Assembly (NCBI RefSeq): GCF_016616885.1
Contig: NZ_CP067102.1
Coordinates: 1,392,501-1,456,500 of the forward strand
Origin: Bradyrhizobium diazoefficiens
GTDB taxonomy: Bacteria > Pseudomonadota > Alphaproteobacteria > Rhizobiales > Xanthobacteraceae
Length of the DNA stretch: 64,000 nt
Direction of reading: 5' to 3'
In this document: positions 18,401 through 27,211 of the stretch, piece by piece
How positions within the stretch are numbered: position 1 is the stretch's first letter
Layout of the letters: each line of letters opens with the position of its first letter
Program-made: the position numbers and the translations under genes
The notes under the pieces: model-generated
The model's database searches: none
What the model saw: only the letters and a program-made list of their open reading frames with translations
What the model was told of the DNA's origin: nothing

Positions 18401-18871
18401 AACCGGTTCGAGGAACGTGATGGGTCGACATTCAAGAATCTCGCCGAGGTCGCGCAGATCCGTCAGATCCTGCTGCGCCTAGAATTCGTCGCCAAGGGTC
18501 AGAAGGAGCGGATTTCCGTCGCGGTGTTGTCCGGTTACACGGCGCAGGTGAAGCTCCTCAGCGAAATGGTCCAGCGCGGCATCGCCGAATGGTCGTCGCT
18601 CGACGTCGCGTGCTCCAGCGTCGACGCTTTTCAAGGACGCCAGGCCGACGTCTGCATCTACTCGGTCGTCCGATCGAACGATCAGAAGAACCTCGGCTTT
18701 CTCCGCGAACGTCCTCGGCTGAACGTCGCCCTGTCGAGAGGCAAAAGCGGTCTGCTCATCGTCGGGGACAATTACTTCTGCCGAAACGTCCGCGGCAAGA
18801 ATCCGTTCAAATCGGTGATCGACCATATCGACAACAACGAGAGCACCTGCACGGTGGAGGATCTGCAGTGA
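15425..18871 (+). CDS. mkoA: Ser/Thr protein kinase - SF1 (UPF1/DNA2-like) helicase fusion, MkoA-like
   Basis: 1148 aa. Residues 12-280 form a Hanks-type kinase: VAIKRM (Lys45), the catalytic loop HRDIKPKN (137-144), and DYG (157-159) in place of DFG. Residues ~460-1140 are an SF1 helicase of the UPF1/COG1112 type: GPPGTGKT (591-598), SSQTHIALDNVL, IVDEASKA (about 867-874), VGDPEQLPPF, NQYRM, then VDAFQGRQADV and PRLNVALSRGKSGLLIVGD. A coiled-coil insertion lies near 680-790. A kinase-helicase protein beside a PLD-type protein is the arrangement I recall for Mokosh type I anti-phage systems (MkoA/MkoB). The stop overlaps the next start (GTGA). Cytoplasmic. Confidence 0.85.
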   Translation: MASKPATPPETLGRYTLSTKIVRPGGQAIVTQAYDPDESRTVAIKRMRFGPGDERSREGFQREVQMLQDLRHPNIVEMIEVDRDNDGNWYLVLEWLPDNLETVIKKDGSFTWDEFLRRFGRPILDAIVFGQKKQIAHRDIKPKNILVSADCVPKLADYGIAKLLDTVGSWAPVKGPTFRFDYTKGYTPAEADTAGTILSRDCYAFAAVALSCLTGRIFDSENDPHVALQEAVLPGNIRVIFERCLHKDASKRPALASALLSEIERAEEETRRETAVVPVCHLSLSSGVQSRICSRMELQERKDAERSVLDELGEVAGLMPADVPAGLDKADVDLIGATWRFRCRFNGRHNEILELVHVLEVDASLATSLRDRSLTRPMSFTFERARDPETAGQQLGLLLAEAAEVQRRLAEERKARSGQRIFRVWRGYLRDRADLEAKRTSAIKYVDRSVQEDRVTLTTEIAQSEDLVGQERVINLPSGGRVTGIVAAVVFNKVLLDVTFGDAGRLPRRGELAINTLAAQRALDRQSAALDTVLYDRAESERLKGIIIDPRTAEPVVEVQDVVPTSADFDDEKREILAKALGVQDILAIEGPPGTGKTKLIAEIVVQWLKRHPGHRILLSSQTHIALDNVLERITEAELPPEMIRIGRSDETRISELGQELLLERRVEAWIKDVRKAAEADMQRWAAEKNVDRVAVALGMKVERLLQLLAVQKGLRESIARQEADRASVESGGTDAAGGPADQGEVAEETTQIDSEIGASKQALKRAIAEEKDLRAEMQDMGEYAAYLSKSKDPDELGEWAAHFLDDTPMITACRDRLKLLEDWLLRVGRSSDFNAAMLSSAQIIAGTCVGIAGVRGMEEVGYDLCIVDEASKATATEILIPLSRSMRSIIVGDPEQLPPFFEQLGEDLLEEFEADEVKATLLDRLLDEQAGLPAGCRADLKNQYRMIKPIGDLVSACFYQKKLKSPVLSHGLKLSMAFPKPVTWYSTQDLPNRFEERDGSTFKNLAEVAQIRQILLRLEFVAKGQKERISVAVLSGYTAQVKLLSEMVQRGIAEWSSLDVACSSVDAFQGRQADVCIYSVVRSNDQKNLGFLRERPRLNVALSRGKSGLLIVGDNYFCRNVRGKNPFKSVIDHIDNNESTCTVEDLQ

Positions 18872-20337
18872 CCCCCGAGCTCGCAGCCAGAAAATTCCAG
18901 TTTCGCGAGGGTTTCCACCTGGTCGATTACGGCGAGGTCGGATTGCCGATCTTCCGGCTAACGCTGGAGGCGATCACGATGTCTCCCCGCTTCATGCCGA
19001 CCATCCAGGAATTCGCGATGCGATGCCTGGCGCTCGGCGAAAGGCACGAGGCGGACGTCGCCAACATGCTCGGCCTCAAGCTCGACATCGTCATCGGAGC
19101 GATGAACGTGCTGATCTCCGACGGATACGTCGCGCGCGAGCCCAACAGCGACGGTGCCGACGAATTCCATCTCACCGACGCCGGAAAATCGCGGCTGCTT
19201 GTCGACCGGCTGGAGGTCCCCCAGGAAGAGATGATCGTCGTCGATTACGACGGCGTCCGTCGAATTCCCCTGCGTCTGACGGGCGAGAGCGTCGTGCGTG
19301 CGGCTATGCTTCAGGGGACCGGAGCCGTTCAGATACGGCCCTATCCGGCGGACGCGCCCGGTGTCGACGATCTGGCCATTCCTGAGATCTCGAAGGTAAT
19401 CCGCCGCCAGAAGAGCGAGGACTTCCGGCGCACCGTGCTTTCTCTGAAACGCATCGTCAGGCGCAACAATCTCTTCCGGGAAGGCGTCGCGCTCGTCTAC
19501 GCCGCCGAGAAGTCGGACGAGGTCCAGGTGGCGTTCGTCATCGAGGACAAACTTGCCGACGCGTACGAACTCGCCTTCGCTCAAAACGGCGGACCCAAAA
19601 AGATGGGTTTCGTGCGCGCGGTCGCCGAGACCGATCTGAGCAGAAAGCTCGAAAAGATGGTCGGCCGCACGATATACAGGAGTATGGCCGATCGAAACGC
19701 GATGAAGGCGGCGCGCAAGCTGGAGGTCGATAGCCTGGTGGAGGCCGATTCCGTCAGACAGGCCGCGGCCGGCTCGCAGATGCGCAGGTCGGGCCCTCTG
19801 GCCGCCGCCTTGGCGGCGGCCGAGAAGAGGCTGGAGACGGCAAGCCGGGAGATGGACGCGTTCGAGGTCCGGCCTCTCGCATGCTACGAACAGACCGAGC
19901 TTCTCGATACCGCCTTGAAGAAGGCGCGCAAATCGCTGGTGATCACGAGCGCCGGCCTCCAGCCGCACATCGTCAACCCGGCCAGACTGCGCGAAATCGA
20001 TCTGCTGATCGGAGAGGGCGTTCAAATAGAGGTCGAGTCCTACTACGCCGTACCGGCCGAGGCGCGGAGCGGCGGCAAATACGATCCCCTGTGGGAGTTG
20101 GCGCGACGCGGGGCCAAGGGATTGACGATCCGCAAAGGCGTTTCGCAAGACTTCTTCTTCCTGGTGCAGGACGACGAGCTGGCGGTCATCTCGACGCGAC
20201 CGTTCTTCGGCGAAGCGTCCCGCCGGACGGGATTCATGCGCGTCCAAGGACTCGTTACCCGCAAGCCGGAGTTCGTGGAAGAGATCAGGAGCATCGTGCT
20301 TGGCAGCAGCCGCCCGGTAAGACGAAATGGCAACTGA
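18868..20337 (+). CDS. Winged-helix / phospholipase D-fold protein, MkoB-like
   Basis: 489 aa from a GTG at 18868 that overlaps the helicase stop by 4 bp. Residues ~30-110 look like a winged helix (LGERHEADVANMLGLKLDIV, then DGYVAREP and EFHLTDAGKSRLL). Residues ~330-480 have the PLD-like pattern of two repeats: LLDTALKKARKSLVITSAGL, then DLLIGEGVQIEVESYY, and FFFLVQDDELAVISTRPFFG, which aligns with the second HKD segment. The canonical HxK residues are not visible there, so nuclease activity is doubtful, or the site is divergent. In Mokosh type I the partner of the kinase-helicase is a PLD protein. It overlaps the PP2C gene by 11 bp. Confidence 0.75.
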   Translation: MTPELAARKFQFREGFHLVDYGEVGLPIFRLTLEAITMSPRFMPTIQEFAMRCLALGERHEADVANMLGLKLDIVIGAMNVLISDGYVAREPNSDGADEFHLTDAGKSRLLVDRLEVPQEEMIVVDYDGVRRIPLRLTGESVVRAAMLQGTGAVQIRPYPADAPGVDDLAIPEISKVIRRQKSEDFRRTVLSLKRIVRRNNLFREGVALVYAAEKSDEVQVAFVIEDKLADAYELAFAQNGGPKKMGFVRAVAETDLSRKLEKMVGRTIYRSMADRNAMKAARKLEVDSLVEADSVRQAAAGSQMRRSGPLAAALAAAEKRLETASREMDAFEVRPLACYEQTELLDTALKKARKSLVITSAGLQPHIVNPARLREIDLLIGEGVQIEVESYYAVPAEARSGGKYDPLWELARRGAKGLTIRKGVSQDFFFLVQDDELAVISTRPFFGEASRRTGFMRVQGLVTRKPEFVEEIRSIVLGSSRPVRRNGN

Positions 20338-21097
20338 CCGACCCGTTTGGACGGCCACGCACGTCGGCCGCGTTCGACGCGCGAACGAGGATCTGTATCT
20401 GGTTGGCAAACAGATGGCTGCCGAACCGGTCGAAAGCTGGTCCGGAAGGATGACGGTCGATCACGGCTGGGCCGTGATCGCCGACGGGATGGGCGGACAC
20501 GAGGACGGCCAGATCGCCAGCCGCATCGTCATAGAGACGATCGCGGAATCGATCGAGAGCGTGCGCGACGAAGCCAACGTCACATCGATGATCGAAAATG
20601 CCCATCGAAAATTGTACGAAGCCATGTTTTCGGGCCAAGGCAGGCCCGGCATGGGCTCGACCATCGTCGGCGTGGTCTTCTTCGATCAAGAAGCACTCGT
20701 CTTTAACGTCGGAGACAGTCGCGCCTATGAACTCCGGCGTGGTCAGCTGCTCCAATTGAGCCGGGACGATACATTGGGCGCCGATCGGGGGCGCAAAGGC
20801 GGTCACGCGCTCACTCAGTCGCTCGGCGGGACAGCGACGCCACAGCCAGTGACTCCTCATATCCGACGCTTTCGGCTCGAGGATCACATCGGAGTACTGC
20901 TTTGCTCGGACGGTCTGACCGACATGGTTCAAGAGAACCGAATTGCCGCCCTTCTCGCCGGGCCCACCATCAACCCGGCGGAACACCTCGCGACAGCCGC
21001 GAACGATGCCGGCGGGAATGACAACATCACCGTCGTCATCATCGGTCCGAAAGCGACGGTTGGTCCCACCGTCAGACGAACGCGCTCAACCCCGTGA
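20327..21097 (+). CDS. PP2C-family Ser/Thr protein phosphatase
   Basis: 256 aa. All PP2C metal and phosphate motifs are present: VGRVRRANEDLY, WAVIADGMGGHEDGQIAS, GMGSTIVGVVF, FNVGDSRAYELR, VLLCSDGLTDMV and AGGNDNITVVII. PP2C enzymes remove phosphate from Ser/Thr in an Mg/Mn-dependent reaction and commonly oppose Hanks-type kinases. Here the natural substrate would be the kinase-helicase or the PLD-fold protein encoded in the same coupled operon (inference). The start overlaps the previous gene by 11 bp. The C-terminal TVGPTVRRTRSTP is a polar tail. Confidence 0.92.
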   Translation: MATDRPVWTATHVGRVRRANEDLYLVGKQMAAEPVESWSGRMTVDHGWAVIADGMGGHEDGQIASRIVIETIAESIESVRDEANVTSMIENAHRKLYEAMFSGQGRPGMGSTIVGVVFFDQEALVFNVGDSRAYELRRGQLLQLSRDDTLGADRGRKGGHALTQSLGGTATPQPVTPHIRRFRLEDHIGVLLCSDGLTDMVQENRIAALLAGPTINPAEHLATAANDAGGNDNITVVIIGPKATVGPTVRRTRSTP

Positions 21098-21425
21098 TCG
21101 ACTTGCCGACGATCAGGGTGTTCATCTCCCGGGTGCCTTCATAGGAGTAGATCGCCTAGGCATCCGCGACGAAGCGGCCGATTTGGTCTCGAGCAGGATG
21201 CGGTTGCCGCCGAGCAGCTCGCGCGCGTAACCGACCGTCTCGTGGCGTTTCACCGTGCAGAACGCCTTCGCCAGCGAGGCGTGCTCGTCCAGCATCGATC
21301 ATTCTGCATCTGTCCGAGCCGCAGCATCATCGCCTGCGTCGCGGTAACATTGCCGAGCATTCGAACCAGCAGGTCCTGCACGAGCTGGAACCCGCCAATC
21401 GGCTTCGGCTAGTGGGCATGCAGGG
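21085..21425 (-). pseudogene. Acyl-CoA dehydrogenase (glutaryl-CoA dehydrogenase-like), C-terminal remnant
   Basis: Minus-strand segments in shifting frames read [69 protein letters not shown] and AIYSYEGTREMNTLIVGKSI. These are consecutive C-terminal motifs of acyl-CoA dehydrogenases (Arg/Gln-rich helix, ARELLGGNGI, YEGT). The frames change at least twice, so it is a decayed fragment between the kinase-helicase operon and Wadjet. Confidence 0.7.
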
Positions 21426-21815
21426 CTCGATATGGCCTTCTGGGACATTCTGGGAAAAGCCGCCGATGTGCCGGTGGTCCGCCTCCTAGGTGGCGCTCCA
21501 CCTCCCTTCAGGCCTATGATAGCTACGGCATGCCAGACATCCGCGCCGATGAGCAGATTATCCGACGCAATCTCAAGCGCGGATTCAAGGCTTATCAAGA
21601 TCAAGATAGGCGCAGGGGATTTGGCTCAAGATATCGAGGCCGTTCGATGGGCGCGAGAGCTGATTGACCCTGATATCGCGCTGATGTCGACTACATCAAA
21701 GCCAGGATCCTGCCGAAGCCGCCCGGCGTATCGAGCGCCTGCAGGAATTCGACCTCAGGTAGCCCCAAGATGCCACCGAAGGCCGAAAGTTTCAATATGG
21801 GCGAGTAGGTCTGAG
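21412..21815 (+). pseudogene. Mandelate racemase / muconate-lactonizing enzyme remnant
   Basis: Plus-strand fragments read LDMAFWDILGKAADVPVVRL followed by LGG, then in another frame AYDSYGMPDIRADEQIIRR and NLKRGFKAYQDQD, then IKIGAGDLAQDIEAVRWARE. These are enolase-superfamily (MR/MLE) motifs in the correct order, broken by frameshifts and lacking the N- and C-termini. Confidence 0.7.
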
Positions 21816-21840
21816 TTGGGTTAACCGCGTCCGAGTTTCG

Positions 21841-22878
21841 TCAGCGAATCTCGCCCTGCGAAAGAATGCGTGTACCTAGAGACTCCTGGGGAAGCCGCTG
21901 CCCGGCAGCAAACAAGGCTTCGACAGGGTCACGCAGATCTTCGGGTAGCCAAGCAAGGTCGCGTTGTGACGCCCGTTCGCCTGATCGGAGTGGGGTCCGC
22001 GTCCCGTGCAAAAGGAGCCACGTGTAGAGGGGCGCCATCGGTTGAAGTGCGAGGCCTCCGCGCCCAGCACGGCGTTCTGCGGCGCGGCTCGCAATACGTA
22101 ACCCGGCGGGGTCGATGTCGCCGAAATAGAAGAGCTGCGCGGCCTCAAAGCGATCGAGCAGTTCGTCAATAAAAGTCTCGTCATAGCCGAGGCTCTTGCC
22201 GTGGCCCCCGCCGGCGTAAGCGACGGCGGAGTAGCGTCCTGCGACGTGATTCCACTCGGAAAACGATGCCCAGGTATCGTTGTTCTCGACGATGAGTATC
22301 GGTCGACCGTGTGCAGAATCAGGTCCGGCTTCGAAAGGCAGAGGAATGGGGCAGACGCGGCAGCCCAATGTGGCGAGAGACAATTGACCAAATAGGGCGG
22401 TCATGCCGCCGCGCAATTGATCGAGCCGCTTTTCATCGCCGAAAATCTCAAGAGAGCGTTCTTTGATCGGAACGACAAGACTCAAATCGGGATCAGTCTT
22501 GAGCCATTCATTGATGCGCTTGGCCGATTGGAGGCGCAAGCGGTTGCGCTCGCGGGCCGCAAAAGCAAGCAACGGATGCCATCCATAGCCCGGCGCAACG
22601 ACGGGCGAGGGTTGCGGCCGCCGTGTCGCGAGCATGACAAATCCGGGCAACGCTGCACCGCCCGTGCGGTCCCAGCTTTGCGCCTGTTTCGGAAGCAAAA
22701 TCTCGCCCGTATCGGCTGCGACGCGCAGGGCATCGGCCAAGCGCGTGCGCCGGTCCGGCTGCTCGGCAAGTTCAGGGCAGGCCGATGCAAATTGCTTCCG
22801 GAGCATCTCAAGAGGTATGCGTCGCCGCCCCGTCTTCTTGAGCGCGCGGACAAGGCGGTCGGCCGGCTCAAGCAGCAC
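21841..22878 (-). CDS. jetD: Wadjet JetD, Toprim-like nuclease subunit
   Basis: 345 aa with a GTG start overlapping jetC by 11 bp. JetD is the topoisomerase VI/Spo11-like subunit that cleaves closed circular plasmid DNA held by the JetABC condensin. Visible Toprim motifs are LIVENNDTW (Glu near 198) and LFYFGDIDPAGLRI (253-259, the DxD pair). The N-terminal region (residues 1-75) looks like a winged helix. It is the last gene of the operon. Length is normal for the family. Confidence 0.93.
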   Translation of the reverse strand: MLLEPADRLVRALKKTGRRRIPLEMLRKQFASACPELAEQPDRRTRLADALRVAADTGEILLPKQAQSWDRTGGAALPGFVMLATRRPQPSPVVAPGYGWHPLLAFAARERNRLRLQSAKRINEWLKTDPDLSLVVPIKERSLEIFGDEKRLDQLRGGMTALFGQLSLATLGCRVCPIPLPFEAGPDSAHGRPILIVENNDTWASFSEWNHVAGRYSAVAYAGGGHGKSLGYDETFIDELLDRFEAAQLFYFGDIDPAGLRIASRAAERRAGRGGLALQPMAPLYTWLLLHGTRTPLRSGERASQRDLAWLPEDLRDPVEALFAAGQRLPQESLGTRILSQGEIR

Positions 22879-25800
22879 GGTCGGTCCCCTTCAAGAGATA
22901 GTCGCCGGAGCGCACCCGGATGTATTTCGGCTGGCCGTCGACCAGAACGCGCTCTCCTTGCACGAGACGCGTAATCGTCGGGAACATGTTGAGGACGTGC
23001 TTGTCTTCGCTGCACGTCGTGACAAAGAGCTGGATGTCGAGAAGATCGGCCATCGTCTTCTGCAAGATGATGTGCTCCATCATATTCGACATGCCGTAGG
23101 TGTTGTCGAGCATCAGGAACCCGCCGGACGCCGCGTTTTTGTCGTCGGTGCGCTCGTCCATCGCCATTTTCTGGATGACGGTATAGAGCATCATGGCAAC
23201 CGTCACACCTTCACCGCCCGAAAGGCCCATCCGGTCCACGCGCATGTAGGGTTGGATGGCGTCACGCTTCGGCTTGAGGATTTCGATTTCGAGCGGTCGG
23301 CCGGCGTGCACCCGGCTAAGAAGTTCGGCCGCGAGCAAGGCGCCGTCGGCAGGAATCCGCCCGGTCAGCACCTGTTCGTCCAGCCAGATTGAAAGCTGGT
23401 TGCGCACAATCTCAACCGGTACGTCACGCAAGCGCCTCTTGACTTTCAGGATGCGCTGGCCACCGTAGAAGGCGATGTGATCTGGGATCTTTGAGCAACG
23501 GGCCGCGCGCAGCAACAGGTCATCGGCGTGGATGACATGGAGCCGAAGCTGTTCAAGGCATGCGTTTTGATCGCGAATTTGATTTTCGATCTCGCCCTGG
23601 ACGATGCCGATGCGCTCGGCGATTCGCGCCTGAAGCGTCGCGCGCTCGGCCCCCGCGGTCCGGTGTGAATAGCGGCGCAGATGGTCGGCGACCTGGGGCT
23701 CGAGACGCCGGAAATTCTCGCCCTCGATCAGTTGGCGAACGGCGTCGAAACGCCCCTCCGCCTCGCTCTCCAGGCGGCTGATTGTGGCGCGCGTCTCAGC
23801 AATGCGGCCGATGATTTGGTCCAGTGCTTCATCAAGCCCCTCATGCGCGATGCTCAAATCAGGCAGCTCGCCATGGTTTGTCTCGGGAAGATGCCCGTCA
23901 GCCCGTTTGGCGAGCGACTGGACGTGGTTGAGCTTCTCTTTGATCTCGTTGTAGCGCGTTCGTAAGCCGCCACATTCGCGATCGACGGTCCTGATCGTGG
24001 TCTCAAGCGCATCGACCTGCTGTTCGCGATGCGTGGCTTCGCTGGCACACAAATCGGCCGGTGCTTGCGCAAATTCAGGCAGGAGAATCGGTTTGAAGCC
24101 GTTCTTTTCCGCGCGCGCGATCTTGCCGCTGACGGGCCCCAGCGCCGATTGCGCCGATGTCAGGGCCGCGTCGGCCTGAACCACCGCACCCCGGCATTGC
24201 TGCTCACTCTGTTCGGATTCCCTGATAGCGCGCGCAAGATCGGCGATCGCGACAAAGGGCTCCAGGTCCACATCCGTCAATCCCCGGCTTGCCACCGCAT
24301 AGTCCTGCTCGAGCTTGAGTATACTTTCCTTGACCCCGTTGAGTTGAAGCGAAACTGTGGCCTGCCGTGCGTCACGTTTGCTCGACAGGGCATGCTCGGC
24401 GGTTTTGTACTGGGTGCGCAGATCATCGAAGGTGCCGCTACGATCAGCGAGGCCGCCGTCCGTCTCTGGATAGTGCGCCTTATCGGACAGGCGCGCCTGT
24501 GCGCTGGTGCGCAATGCCACCATTTCGTTGCGATGCTCGATCGCCGCGGCGCGCATCTTGCTGGCGGCGGCGCGGGCTTGAAGCGCTACCTCTTCCTGCT
24601 GTTGCCGCTCGGTGGTGGCATCAGGAATTCGCGCGGCCATCTCGGTGACGTCCACATAGCGGCGCGCGAACTGTTCGACGGCCTGTTTTGCCATTTTCAG
24701 GCGGCTGATTGTGTCAGCAATCGCGAGCTGGCTGGCGTGGAATTTCGCGCGCTCCTCGGTGATGGCCGCTTGCCGTGCAACCGCCGCCTTGACCTGGCGA
24801 TCGGCGCGCTCCTGATCCGCTTTGAACGTCTCGGAGCGACACAGGATGTCATCAGGCCGGTCGTTGCGATAAGCGGCGTGCAAATCGCGGAGATTGTCGA
24901 TGAGGCTGCTTAGCGCTGCGACGTCAGCGATGCATTCCTCAAGCTGCCTCTCCTTTTGTCCCAAGGCGTCGGCCAGTCGTGCTTTTTCTTCAAGGGCAGC
25001 TTGTTTGTTGACACGCGCAGCGCTGAAGGGGCCGAAAACGATGCCCAATTCGGTTAGCGGCGTCGCGGTCGATTGCAAGGTTGCTTCTGAGACAACCACC
25101 GGGCCTTTCAGCTTGAGGCGGCTATCGTTGACGAGGTCCGCAAGTCGTTTGCGGTCTAGGCGCGCGACGAATACCCCGCCGAAGCGCGCCGGATCGTTGC
25201 GCAAGAGTTCGATCGCCTGTTCAGCATCCGGTTTGAATTGCGCCAGATAATGCTCGGCCGGCTGCGCATCGCCAAGGCCAGCTTCCTTCAGGGTACGCGC
25301 CACGAGTGCTACGTCGGCGGGCACGGAGGAGACACCTTCGGCATCAAGAAAGCTGAGCTCGCCGGCGATAACGTCGCGCTCGGTCGCGAGCTTGCGATGC
25401 GCTTCCTCGCGAAGTGCGCGTGCGGCTCGAGCGCGCTCCGGCAGATCGAGCCGATAGGGGTCTTTGGCTTCGCCGGCCAGAATCGCCGCCAGCGCCTCGC
25501 TGTCGCGAATCGCCATCTCCAAGCCGCGGCCGGTCTCGCCGACTTTGGCAAGACGCACGGCCTCCTCGGCGCATCGGCGCGAGTCGGCAAGCGCAGCCGT
25601 GCGGACGCCTTCGAGGTCCCGCGACTCATTTTGGCGCTGCTCGTCTTGCAACTCAAGCGTGGCGGCCGCATCGCCTTCCACGTGCAGCTCGTTGTCGATC
25701 CGGACGATGGCCATGCTCGGGCTCTCACCCTGTTTGAGGGCGGCGGACCGTTCAAGCTCCCTGCGTTCGCGGTCGTGCTCGGCCACGCGTGCCGAAAGAC

Positions 25801-27211
25801 GTTCGATCTCGGCTTTCAGGTCTCCGACTCGCCGGGCCGCCTCGCGGTCGGCTGCGTCATACAGATCGGCTTGCTGTTGCGCGTCTCCGGCCTGCTGCTC
25901 GCGGTTTACAGCATCACGTTCAGCCTCGGCGGCGAGCTGCTCCAGCAAGCCATGCAAATTGGCTCCGGCACGTGCGAGGAGCGCGCGGTCAGGAGCCAAG
26001 TCGCGCTCGATGCGTTGCAATTCGGCTTCGAACTCGAGCCGCTGACCTTGCGCGGATGAAAGCCTGCGGCTGATCTCCGCTGCACGCGCCGACTGGAGCT
26101 TACGGGTTGATGCCATCAAGTTGGTCGTTGACCTTTCGACTTCCGCCTTGGCATCGCTGATGCGCCTGTCGGCGGCGGCCTTTTCGAGAAAGAGAATTTC
26201 GCCGTGAAGCCTGCGCTCGCGGCTACGGGCATCCTCAAGCTGCTGCTCCTTGATCGCGATTTCGCCGCCGACGGTATCGCGTTCCACCTCAAGCTTGGTC
26301 TGATCGAGCTTGAAACGGGAGAAGAGGCGTCCCAAACGCTTGAAATCTTCGGCACGCTCTATCTCGGCCTTTTCCAAGGCGGCTGCCGCGGTAAAAAAGG
26401 GTGCGAACGCGTCGGCGAGCTGCGTCAGAACCTTGAGCTGGTCCTTGCGCTGCGGCAAGCCGCGGATTTTAGCGAGGCCGATCTCCAGCGCCTGGACGAC
26501 GCTATCAGCGGCGTCGGACGGAATCATGAAAGAAAAAATCTTCTCAAGGAACTGCTGTTCGGATTTGAAATCCAGAAAGGCCGCGCCGATGCCGCCTTCG
26601 GCCGCACAGAACCGCCGCTGCACGTCGATGACTTTCAGCTCGACGCCAAGTTCAGCAGTTAGGTGTTTGCGCCAAGCGGTTAGCGAGTCGGTAGCGAAGA
26701 AAGTCGGCTTCGAGCGCATGTCGCGCGCCCAGCGCGTAAAATCATCCAACGAGCGCAACGGTGCCTCGGTGGAAAACCCCCGGAAGGGCAAAGTGTCGAG
26801 GGCGCTTTCCGCGTCAGACTGGAACGCGAAGAAGCGCCGGTGTCCGGGTTCGCCTCCTTCGCCCTTGGAGGCCGGCGTAAGCCAGAAAATCTGCCCGATG
26901 ACATGGCGCAACGGCTTATTGTTCACGCCGGGCTTGACCAGTTCGAGCGCGACGACGCCAAGGCGTCCGGGCATGAAATAATGCTCGATCTTGTGCTGGC
27001 GGTTGATCTCCGTGCGTAGAAATTTGCGGCGGTCCGGCTCAAAAATGCTGAAGAGGAGCGCCAGAATGGTGGTCTTGCCAACGCCGTTGGGTGCGTGAAT
27101 GACGTGATGCAAGACTGATCCGCCCGCATCTACGGGCTTGATCAAAAGCTCTTCAAAGACACCGTCGACATAGCCGCAGGCGTCGAGATAGGCTCGGCTG
27201 ATCTTAAGCAT
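22868..27211 (-). CDS. jetC: Wadjet JetC, SMC-like (MukB-type) ATPase
   Basis: 1447 aa. Walker A PNGVGKTT lies at residues 41-48. A very long coiled coil rich in Ala/Glu/Arg with a central hinge-like section follows. The C-terminal head has the signature LSGGEGVTVAMML near 1330 and Walker B FLMLDNTYG near 1370. JetC is the DNA-extruding motor of Wadjet and detects plasmid-sized circles by loop extrusion. It overlaps jetB by 8 bp and jetD by 11 bp, so all four jet genes are coupled. Confidence 0.95.
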   Translation of the reverse strand: MLKISRAYLDACGYVDGVFEELLIKPVDAGGSVLHHVIHAPNGVGKTTILALLFSIFEPDRRKFLRTEINRQHKIEHYFMPGRLGVVALELVKPGVNNKPLRHVIGQIFWLTPASKGEGGEPGHRRFFAFQSDAESALDTLPFRGFSTEAPLRSLDDFTRWARDMRSKPTFFATDSLTAWRKHLTAELGVELKVIDVQRRFCAAEGGIGAAFLDFKSEQQFLEKIFSFMIPSDAADSVVQALEIGLAKIRGLPQRKDQLKVLTQLADAFAPFFTAAAALEKAEIERAEDFKRLGRLFSRFKLDQTKLEVERDTVGGEIAIKEQQLEDARSRERRLHGEILFLEKAAADRRISDAKAEVERSTTNLMASTRKLQSARAAEISRRLSSAQGQRLEFEAELQRIERDLAPDRALLARAGANLHGLLEQLAAEAERDAVNREQQAGDAQQQADLYDAADREAARRVGDLKAEIERLSARVAEHDRERRELERSAALKQGESPSMAIVRIDNELHVEGDAAATLELQDEQRQNESRDLEGVRTAALADSRRCAEEAVRLAKVGETGRGLEMAIRDSEALAAILAGEAKDPYRLDLPERARAARALREEAHRKLATERDVIAGELSFLDAEGVSSVPADVALVARTLKEAGLGDAQPAEHYLAQFKPDAEQAIELLRNDPARFGGVFVARLDRKRLADLVNDSRLKLKGPVVVSEATLQSTATPLTELGIVFGPFSAARVNKQAALEEKARLADALGQKERQLEECIADVAALSSLIDNLRDLHAAYRNDRPDDILCRSETFKADQERADRQVKAAVARQAAITEERAKFHASQLAIADTISRLKMAKQAVEQFARRYVDVTEMAARIPDATTERQQQEEVALQARAAASKMRAAAIEHRNEMVALRTSAQARLSDKAHYPETDGGLADRSGTFDDLRTQYKTAEHALSSKRDARQATVSLQLNGVKESILKLEQDYAVASRGLTDVDLEPFVAIADLARAIRESEQSEQQCRGAVVQADAALTSAQSALGPVSGKIARAEKNGFKPILLPEFAQAPADLCASEATHREQQVDALETTIRTVDRECGGLRTRYNEIKEKLNHVQSLAKRADGHLPETNHGELPDLSIAHEGLDEALDQIIGRIAETRATISRLESEAEGRFDAVRQLIEGENFRRLEPQVADHLRRYSHRTAGAERATLQARIAERIGIVQGEIENQIRDQNACLEQLRLHVIHADDLLLRAARCSKIPDHIAFYGGQRILKVKRRLRDVPVEIVRNQLSIWLDEQVLTGRIPADGALLAAELLSRVHAGRPLEIEILKPKRDAIQPYMRVDRMGLSGGEGVTVAMMLYTVIQKMAMDERTDDKNAASGGFLMLDNTYGMSNMMEHIILQKTMADLLDIQLFVTTCSEDKHVLNMFPTITRLVQGERVLVDGQPKYIRVRSGDYLLKGTDRAA

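Noticed and set aside
18958..20409. 483-codon minus-strand frame opposite the PLD-fold gene
   Set aside because: Shadow of the 18868 gene; His/Arg/Asp-rich composition and no start signal.
22634..26981. Several plus-strand frames of 200-290 codons opposite jetC and jetD
   Set aside because: Antisense shadows; jetC and jetD carry all family motifs on the minus strand.
22868..27211. JetC as a chromosomal condensin MukB
   Set aside because: The adjacent Toprim subunit JetD and the jetABC order make Wadjet the better reading.
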